From positions 434,001 to 498,000 of the forward strand of contig NZ_JAIVLG010000001.1 in assembly GCF_020524545.1 (NCBI RefSeq): a DNA stretch of 64,000 bases, written 5' to 3'. The position numbers and the translations under genes were made by a program. A model generated the notes under the pieces. It saw only the letters and a program-made list of their open reading frames with translations, did not search any database and was not told the DNA's origin. The DNA comes from Microbacterium paraoxydans. GTDB lineage: Bacteria > Actinomycetota > Actinomycetes > Actinomycetales > Microbacteriaceae. Below, piece after piece: positions 58,275 through 64,000 of the stretch (positions within the stretch are counted from its first letter, which is position 1; the number at the start of each line of letters is the position of its first letter).

Positions 58275-58643
58275 GTGAAGTTCCTGCTGCTCAGCTACAC
58301 GCCTGCCGCCGCCTGGGACGCCGAGACGGCGGATACCCCGAGCCAGGAGGCGCTGGACGCCTTCGCCGCGTATCAACGCTTCGAGGAGTCGTTGCGCGCC
58401 TCGGGCGAGTTCGTCCTCAGCGAGGGGCTGGGGCATCCCGCCGTGACGACCACCGTGCGTCCGACAGCCTCCGGTGCCGTCGCAACGGACGGTCCGTTCG
58501 CCGAGCTCAAGGAGGTGCTGGCGAGTTTCGCCATCATCGAGTGCGCGGGCATCGAGCGGGCGCGCGAGATCGTCGCCGAGATGGTGTCGGTGCTCGGGGA
58601 GCCGATGGAGATCCGGCCGATCATGGGTGACGACTTCGCGTGA
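58275..58643 (+). CDS. YCII-related (DGPF) protein
   Basis: A 122-residue ferredoxin-like fold protein with the ATDGPFAELKEVL motif (about 70-82). GTG 58275 has GGAGGAG four bases upstream. DGPF proteins are the standard partners of ECF42 sigma factors, and this gene overlaps that sigma gene by four bases. Function is probably in signalling with the sigma factor; the mechanism is not known. Confidence 0.85.
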   Translation: MKFLLLSYTPAAAWDAETADTPSQEALDAFAAYQRFEESLRASGEFVLSEGLGHPAVTTTVRPTASGAVATDGPFAELKEVLASFAIIECAGIERAREIVAEMVSVLGEPMEIRPIMGDDFA

Positions 58644-59887
58644 CCTCGCCGACCGGCCGCCGGCGCATCGAGGAGATCCTTCGGCGGGAGGCGCCGCAGG
58701 TCCTCGGTGCCCTGGTCCGTCGATTCGGACGTTTCGATCTGGCGGAAGACGCGACGCAGGAGGCGTTGCTGGCGGCGCACGCGGCGTGGCAGGCCGACGC
58801 CATCCCCGCGGAGCCGCGGGGATGGCTGATCCGTGTCGGATACCGCAAGCTGATCGATCTGCTGCGTGCGGAGGACGCGGATCGGCGTCGGGAGTACGAG
58901 TGGCTGGCGTCGGACCCGCGCCGCAGCGACGTCGCAGGACAGGCTCTCGCGCCCGTGGCACGCGACGACAGCCTGGAACTGCTCGTGCTGTGCTGCCATC
59001 CCGCGCTGAGCGAGCCCTCGCGGATCGCGCTCACCCTGCGTGCGGTCGGGGGGCTGACGACCGCGGAGATCGCTCACGCCTATGGAGTGCCGGAAGCGAC
59101 CATGGCCACGCGGATCAGCCGGGCGAAACAGACACTGCGCAGAGCAGGTGCGCGATTCGAGTTGGCCGGTGTCGACGACCTCGATGCCCGCCTCACCGCG
59201 GTCGAGCGCGTCATCTACCTCATCTTCAACGAGGGCTACACGGCGACGGCGGGGCCCGCGCTCGTCCGCATCGACTTGACGACCGAGGCCATCCGTCTGG
59301 CGCGCATGCTCGTGGCGGCGCGTGATGACCATCCCGAGGCACAGGGGCTCCTCGCCTTCATGCTGCTGACCGAGGCGCGACGCGAGGCCAGGCAGATCGA
59401 CGACGTCCTGGTCGTGCTCGACGAGCAGGATCGGGCGGCGTGGGATCGCACGCTCATCGACGAGGGATCGCGACTGATCGAGGCCGTGTGGGCTCGCGGT
59501 CGGGTCGGTCCCTTCCAGCTCCAAGCGGCGATCAGCGCGGTCCATGTGAACGCCCTCACCGCAGCCGACACGGATTGGCCGCAGATCGCCGCGCTCTACC
59601 TCTGGCTCGAACGGCTCGAACCGACCGGCGTCGTCCGGCTCAGTCGTGTGGTCGCCGTGTCCCGCGCGTTCGGCGCTCGCCGCGGGCTGGCCCTGCTCGA
59701 CGAGCTCGACCGGAAGCACGCGCTGTCGTCCGACCCGCTGACGGCCACCAGAGCACGGATCGTGCGGGCGCACCTGCTCGCCGACGTCGGTGAGCACGCC
59801 GCGGCGCGGGTCGGCTTCGCGGAGGCCGCCGCGCACTCCACGAACGAGGTCGAGAGGCGCTACCTCGAGGAGCGCGCCCGGGGGTGA
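58640..59887 (+). CDS. ECF42-type RNA polymerase sigma factor with C-terminal extension
   Basis: A 415-residue sigma factor. Region 2 (about 15-80, RFGRFDLAEDATQEALLAAH, GWLIRVGYRKLIDLLR), region 4 (about 105-160, ALTLRAVGGLTTAEIAHAYG, ATMATRISRAKQTLR), then a 240-residue helical extension (DUF6596/TPR-like) typical of ECF42. GTG 58640 overlaps the DGPF stop. No anti-sigma factor is adjacent, so the extension probably regulates activity (known for the group). Confidence 0.88.
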   Translation: MTSPTGRRRIEEILRREAPQVLGALVRRFGRFDLAEDATQEALLAAHAAWQADAIPAEPRGWLIRVGYRKLIDLLRAEDADRRREYEWLASDPRRSDVAGQALAPVARDDSLELLVLCCHPALSEPSRIALTLRAVGGLTTAEIAHAYGVPEATMATRISRAKQTLRRAGARFELAGVDDLDARLTAVERVIYLIFNEGYTATAGPALVRIDLTTEAIRLARMLVAARDDHPEAQGLLAFMLLTEARREARQIDDVLVVLDEQDRAAWDRTLIDEGSRLIEAVWARGRVGPFQLQAAISAVHVNALTAADTDWPQIAALYLWLERLEPTGVVRLSRVVAVSRAFGARRGLALLDELDRKHALSSDPLTATRARIVRAHLLADVGEHAAARVGFAEAAAHSTNEVERRYLEERARG

Positions 59888-59912
59888 ACGGCCGTCGGCC
59901 GGTCGGTCGAGG

Positions 59913-61991
59913 TCAATCCCTCCCGCCGCCGCGGACGAGTTCGAGCCCCGCGCCGGCGAACTGACGCAGCGTCGCATCCGGCAGGAAGGCCCTGGTGAGG
60001 GCGCCGCCGATACGGGTGAGGTCGCTCTCGTCGCGGAAGAGCAGGTACATGGTCTCGTAGCGGGGGTGGAACTTCTGCTTGAACCGATGCAGTGAACCGA
60101 AGCCGTACACCGGTTCCAGAGCTTCGGCGAGGCGGTCGCTCAGCGCCGCGATCACCCCGGCATCCGGGGGATAGTCATGGGCGAGCGGGGCGCCGGACAG
60201 TGACATGATCTGTGCGCCCTCGTCGGAGAACTGCCGGGCGGAGGAGCCGATCAGGAACTCCATCACCGGGCCGAACCCGCCCTCGCGGCGGCGCATCAGG
60301 TCGAGGGTCCAGCCGCGTACCTCGCCTTCGTGGCCGTACACGGGCAGCCAGGAGAGGAAGCCGTCGACGTCGCCGTTCGGGGCGAGGGCGATGGCGAGCC
60401 GCACCTCGGGGTCCTCGGCCTCATCGAGCGTGCCGAGGGTGAAGCGCATCTCCGGCAGATCCTTGTCGCCGACCCATGCTTCCGAGATCGCCCGCAGCTG
60501 CTGCTGCACACCCCACGACTCCGCCTTGAGATGGGTCATCCGGAAGGTCATGTCCTCGCGCCCGGCTTTGTTGAGCGAGGTGCGCACGGAGTTCCATCGC
60601 TTCCCCGTGAACTCGAGTCCCGGCAGATCGACGATCGTGTCGTCCGCCACGACGATGCTCCGCCAGGTCGAGGGGACCGCGGCGCGGGTGGCCTCGTCCG
60701 CGCTGAAGAAGCACGGGACGAGACCGGCCAGTTCCGCCGTGCGGATGAACTCCTGCACGGCCTCGACCCGGGCATCCTCGGGTCCGATCGGGTCGGCGAG
60801 CGCGAGCGCGACGCCGTTGCGCCGTTGGTAGGCGACGACGCCGCCGGGCACGCGGGCGTAGTCGTTGCCGTCCCAGGTCGTCATCCAGGAGAGAGTCCCG
60901 CCGCCGTGCGTGCGCAGCTCGCGCTTCATGTCGTCTGGCGTGGGGGAGGGCTGGATTCCGAGCTTCGACTTCCGACGGGCGTGGAAGGCATGGCGTACCC
61001 AGATCAGGTACACCAGCATGATCACCCAGAGGAAGCCGTTCGCGAGGGCGAGCTCGGTCTCGCCGTCCCAGCGGACGTCGAGCTGGGCCTGGCTGAAGAC
61101 GGTGATCAGCGTCAGTACGAGAGCGGCCGTGGCGACGTTGAAGATCCCGAGCAGCAGGGCGAGCACCCACGTCCAGCGCCGGCCCCGACGCAGGCCGTTC
61201 ACGAGCACCAGGATCACCACCAGGTCGATGGCGAGGTCGATGAAGCCGCCCGAGGCGGGCTCGGTCGGACCGAACGGACCGTCGGTCGGAACGAGAGTGG
61301 TGATGATCTCGACCGCACCGAGCACGAGGATCGCTATCACGGCGACCAGCCTCTGTTCGCGGACGGTCGTGTGACGCACGCGCAGGGTACGGTCGACGAC
61401 GAGGATCAGCAGCACCGCGAGCAGATGTTCGAGGTCGGCGAGCTTGCCCCAGAACAGCATCGCGATGAACACGAAGCCGAGCAGGATGAGCCACCCGCGC
61501 ACCCGCCATGGCGGGCGGAACAGCCCGACCGCCGCGGCGATGCAGGCCATCGTGCCACCGGAGGCGCCGACGTCGAGCGCCTGCGCCTGCGTAGCGGCCC
61601 AGGCCCAGGGGAAGGCGGAGAGCACGAGGAGCACGAGGGCGGCGGCGTTGATCGCGAACAGCTGACCGATCGCGTAGTACGCGATGGCGACGCGCGTCCC
61701 GCGCCGGAACTCCAGGTAGGCCATGCCCCAGAACCCGGCGATCGTGAACACGTAGACCCAGGGTTGGTTCACGAAGAACGTGCCCGTCAGCGGCGTCCAC
61801 CATCTGCCGTCGGCGAGATTCGGCAATCCGTAGGCGACGGTCGGGAACAGGTCGCTGTCCTCGAACGGCATCCACAGCCCGCGCCAGATCACCCCGACCG
61901 CGAGGATCAGCACCACCATGGTCAGCGTCGCAGGGATCCGCCGCGCGAACGCCGTCAGCGGGTGCCGCGAGGGGGAGCGCTCCTCAGTCAT
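59913..61991 (-). CDS. Rhomboid-like membrane domain fused to a DUF2156 (LPG synthase-like) domain
   Basis: A 692-residue protein. The N-terminal part (about 20-330) has many helices with a rhomboid-like GASGGTMA (about 142-149) and a conserved His in DLEHLLAVL (about 185). The C-terminal soluble part (about 360-680) matches the DUF2156 domain of MprF that transfers an aminoacyl group to lipids (VVAYQRRNGVALALADPIGP, WSLDLMRRR-like WTLDLMRRREGGFG). Flippase helices of true MprF are not evident. Protease or lipid-modifying activity remains to be shown. Confidence 0.78.
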   Translation of the reverse strand: MTEERSPSRHPLTAFARRIPATLTMVVLILAVGVIWRGLWMPFEDSDLFPTVAYGLPNLADGRWWTPLTGTFFVNQPWVYVFTIAGFWGMAYLEFRRGTRVAIAYYAIGQLFAINAAALVLLVLSAFPWAWAATQAQALDVGASGGTMACIAAAVGLFRPPWRVRGWLILLGFVFIAMLFWGKLADLEHLLAVLLILVVDRTLRVRHTTVREQRLVAVIAILVLGAVEIITTLVPTDGPFGPTEPASGGFIDLAIDLVVILVLVNGLRRGRRWTWVLALLLGIFNVATAALVLTLITVFSQAQLDVRWDGETELALANGFLWVIMLVYLIWVRHAFHARRKSKLGIQPSPTPDDMKRELRTHGGGTLSWMTTWDGNDYARVPGGVVAYQRRNGVALALADPIGPEDARVEAVQEFIRTAELAGLVPCFFSADEATRAAVPSTWRSIVVADDTIVDLPGLEFTGKRWNSVRTSLNKAGREDMTFRMTHLKAESWGVQQQLRAISEAWVGDKDLPEMRFTLGTLDEAEDPEVRLAIALAPNGDVDGFLSWLPVYGHEGEVRGWTLDLMRRREGGFGPVMEFLIGSSARQFSDEGAQIMSLSGAPLAHDYPPDAGVIAALSDRLAEALEPVYGFGSLHRFKQKFHPRYETMYLLFRDESDLTRIGGALTRAFLPDATLRQFAGAGLELVRGGGRD

Positions 61992-62032
61992 GCGATCAGC
62001 GTAGCGACGGCACCGGCGACGCGGGGGCGGCA

Positions 62033-62839
62033 CTACTCGCCGCGCAGCACCCGCCGCAGCTCGGTGACTTCCTCGTCCGCCATGCCGCCGCTGCGGAGAT
62101 AGCCCGCGGCGTCGCCGTGGTTCGTCTCGATCCAGTCCAGGGCCGTCTCGATGGCCGAGGCCGGTGATTCGGTCGCCAAGGTCTTGAGCCCGGGGGTGAG
62201 GGGGACGCCGAGCGAGGTGATGAGCCCGGTGAGCGCTTCCGCGAATCCGAGGGCGAGGTTCTTCTCGGTCTGCGTGTAGTCGTCGACGATGTCCGCGCGC
62301 GGCACACCGGCGAGGGACAACAGGAGCGCCGCGACGAGGCCGGTCCGATCCTTGCCCGCTGTGCAGTGGAACAGAACGCCGGGTCGAGGGGTGCGCGAGG
62401 CGGCGAGCACCGTGCGCGCCACGGTCGCGAACTGCGCGGTGCTGTCGGCCAGGATCGCGAGGTACAGCTCCTCCAGAGTCGGCACCTGCTTCAGGATCTG
62501 GGCGACCTGGGTCACCGACAGGCTCCTGCTGCCGGCCGAGGGGAGGAGATTCTTCACCATCTGATCCATGGCACCGCCCTGCACGGGCACGGGCAGCAGG
62601 CTCACGCTGCCGTCCGCGGGGAGGCGGTCCGCGGCACGGGAACGTTCGGCATCCGTGCGCAGATCGATCACGGTGCCGATACCGAGATCCGTCAGAGCCT
62701 GCAGTCCGTCGTCGGTCAGTGCGCCCAGAGCGTCGGCGCGGAAGAGGAGCCCGGACGCGATGGTCCCGCCTCCCGAGATCGGCAACCCGGAGAGCTCCCG
62801 AGCGTTGTGCGTCCCCTGCAGAAGCGAAGTCAGTTCCAT
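62033..62839 (-). CDS. Tyrosine-protein phosphatase (PTP/DSP-like, Y_phosphatase3 type)
   Basis: A 268-residue cysteine phosphatase. Start NARELSGLPISGG...LFRADALGALTDDG, general acid region and P-loop FHCTAGKDRTGLVAALLL (Cys about 158) with Arg. Length and order match the bacterial family that includes phosphotyrosine and phosphoinositide phosphatases. Substrate not shown. It ends 42 bases before the rhomboid/DUF2156 start on the same strand. Confidence 0.88.
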   Translation of the reverse strand: MELTSLLQGTHNARELSGLPISGGGTIASGLLFRADALGALTDDGLQALTDLGIGTVIDLRTDAERSRAADRLPADGSVSLLPVPVQGGAMDQMVKNLLPSAGSRSLSVTQVAQILKQVPTLEELYLAILADSTAQFATVARTVLAASRTPRPGVLFHCTAGKDRTGLVAALLLSLAGVPRADIVDDYTQTEKNLALGFAEALTGLITSLGVPLTPGLKTLATESPASAIETALDWIETNHGDAAGYLRSGGMADEEVTELRRVLRGE

Positions 62840-62897
62840 CGTCGTCCGGGCCCTCTCCCTGAAGCTGGTTTCAGCGTATCGGGGTTCGTGTCCGGTC

Positions 62898-62926
62898 CGC
62901 CCTCCGCGGAGGTGCCGCGGAGGGCG
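62898..62926 (-). terminator. Stem-loop after the DsbA-like gene
   Basis: A perfect 12-bp stem with a 5-base loop (aggtg) lies 7 bases beyond the DsbA-like stop on the minus strand. GC-rich with no U-run. Confidence 0.7.
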
Positions 62927-62932
62927 CGAGGC

Positions 62933-63583
62933 TCAGCCCTTCACCGCCTTCTCGATCGCCTGCTCCAGGTCGTCCCAGGTCTGCAGCACGACCTTCTCGC
63001 CGTCGACGAAGAAGGTCGGGGTTCCGGTCACGCCGAGCTTCTCACCGTCGCTCTTGTCCGCCTGCACGCGCTCGGCTGTCGCGGGGTCTGCGATCGTCGC
63101 GTCGTAGGCGGCCATGTCGAGCCCGAGCTCCTCGGCGAAGGCGCGGAACACCTCGGGGGTCTCCTCGCCCTGCTCTCCCCACTGCGCCTGCGTCTCGAAC
63201 AGTCGGTGGTACATGTCCTCGAAACGGTCCTGCTGCGCTGCGGCCTCGGCGGCGAGCGCGGCCTGCATGGAGTTGATGTGACCCGGGAGCGGGAAGTAGC
63301 GGACCACGTAGGTGATCTCCCCGTCGTACCTCTCCCGGAGCTCCTCGACGACGGGGTAGAACGCCCCGCAGGCCTCGCACTCGAAGTCGAGGAACTCGAC
63401 CACGGTGACGGCTCCTTCGCCCCCGTCGTCCAGCACGTGCGAGTCGGTGCGGACAGTCTGCTGCTCCGCGCCCTCCGGCGGCGTGGGGGCTGCGCGCTGG
63501 GTGAGAGCGAACACGAGGGCGACGATCAGCAGGACGACGGCGACGGCGATGGCGATCAGGGTCGCTTTGACAGAGTTCTTCAT
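62933..63583 (-). CDS. DsbA-family thioredoxin-like protein, membrane anchored
   Basis: A 216-residue extracytoplasmic thiol protein. N-terminal anchor (about 5-28), then a thioredoxin fold with FECEACGAFYP (CEAC active site, about 69-72), YVVRYFPLPGH and cis-Pro GVTGTPTFFVDG (about 188-199). It would form or reshuffle disulfides of exported proteins. ATG 63583 follows GGAGACCCC. Confidence 0.9.
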   Translation of the reverse strand: MKNSVKATLIAIAVAVVLLIVALVFALTQRAAPTPPEGAEQQTVRTDSHVLDDGGEGAVTVVEFLDFECEACGAFYPVVEELRERYDGEITYVVRYFPLPGHINSMQAALAAEAAAQQDRFEDMYHRLFETQAQWGEQGEETPEVFRAFAEELGLDMAAYDATIADPATAERVQADKSDGEKLGVTGTPTFFVDGEKVVLQTWDDLEQAIEKAVKG

Positions 63584-63656
63584 GGGGTCTCCAGACACAC
63601 GGGTACGACGGGATGGGGGTGCCGCGCGGAGGGCGGCCGTATGCACGCGTCGGGGT

Positions 63657-64000
63657 TCAGGTGCGGGAGACGGAGAGCTGTACGAGTGAGAGCGCAGGGA
63701 CGACGGGATGCGGCCCGGCCCGCATCGGCGCGGTCGCGCGCGGAACGCACGAGACGAGCAGCCGGGTTCCGCGACCACGCAGACGCAGGAACAGCAGCAC
63801 CAGTGCGACGGCGCAGAGCGCGACGACCAGGCAGATCCCCGCGTCGGAGGTGAGGACGTCGACGGCGGTCTCGCCGTCGGCTGTGGCGGCGCCGGAGTCC
63901 GCGCCGGTCGGGGCCGCGATGCCGGAGGCGAGGCAGAGCGTGGAATGCACCTCGGCGGAGCCGCGCGACGTCGACCACGCACCCACGACGAGCAGGAGCG
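63657..64000 (-). CDS. Membrane protein, N-terminus outside window
   Basis: The C-terminal about 114 residues of a small protein with hydrophobic ends: LLLVVGAW at the window edge and a helix CLVVALCAVALVLLFLRLRG (about 52-71 of the visible part), then a basic tail ending LVQLSVSRT. The frame is open to base 64000. Position and tail recall DUF6153-like proteins, but this is a weak match. It precedes the DsbA-like gene by 73 bases. Confidence 0.5.
   Translation of the reverse strand, partial: LLLVVGAWSTSRGSAEVHSTLCLASGIAAPTGADSGAATADGETAVDVLTSDAGICLVVALCAVALVLLFLRLRGRGTRLLVSCVPRATAPMRAGPHPVVPALSLVQLSVSRT

Overview
The window is chromosomal DNA of a high-GC actinobacterium. Gene content (DUF6412 beside YidC, MenA, DUF4229, DUF4916 Nudix-like protein, AsnC/DUF6421 pair, Lhr with Nei2, PspC-type sensor kinase) and the style of its intergenic palindromes point to Microbacteriaceae, most likely Microbacterium. 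This is inferred from family content; no 16S or marker tree was possible. Many genes appear to be leaderless: a TANNNT -10-like hexamer ends 6-7 bases before the start codon and no Shine-Dalgarno is visible.

Layout. 1-9.9 kb: a truncated YidC-like insertase, DUF6412, nitronate monooxygenase, PurU, a CPA2 antiporter, a glutamine amidotransferase, a LysR-type substrate-binding protein, and a PspC protein divergent from a PspC sensor kinase/LuxR-type regulator pair. 9.9-18.6 kb: mostly minus-strand maintenance genes (ABC-F, Lhr helicase, EI24/CysZ-like membrane protein, Nei, hexapeptide protein). 18.6-20.5 kb: a small membrane protein with an apparent frameshift, a carboxylesterase, a repeat-rich spacer and the DUF4916 protein. 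20.6-27.3 kb: a six-gene operon (permease, gamma-glutamyl hydrolase, SDR, glutamine-synthetase-like ligase, aldehyde dehydrogenase, FadR regulator) with the logic of a gamma-glutamylation pathway for an amine or amino-alcohol. 27.3-36.7 kb: threonine aldolase, MFS transporter, SDR, DUF6421/AsnC, DUF5937 regulator/cupin, DUF4287, MenA, DUF4229.

36.96-50.18 kb is an integrated mobile element bounded by 29-bp direct repeats (attL in the 3' half of a tRNA-like sequence). It carries an integrase next to attL, an Xis-like protein, a second tyrosine recombinase, a replication-initiator-like gene with seven GGTACC palindromes inside its coding sequence, several Cys-rich and HTH proteins, a complete-looking tape measure protein, and an HTH-ImmA/IrrE control gene behind a leaderless partner. 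No terminase, portal, capsid, other tail gene, relaxase or FtsK-like translocase is present. It looks like a phage satellite or a strongly reduced prophage, and is the most unusual part of the window.

50.3-64 kb: a DUF389 gene broken by an apparent one-base deletion; a sensor kinase/response regulator pair followed by two overlapping serine peptidoglycan-type enzymes (S12 lipoprotein and S13 DD-carboxypeptidase); a small cluster of DUF998, YCII/DGPF and ECF42-type sigma factor; a rhomboid-like/DUF2156 membrane fusion; a tyrosine phosphatase; a DsbA-like thiol protein; and a truncated membrane protein at the end.
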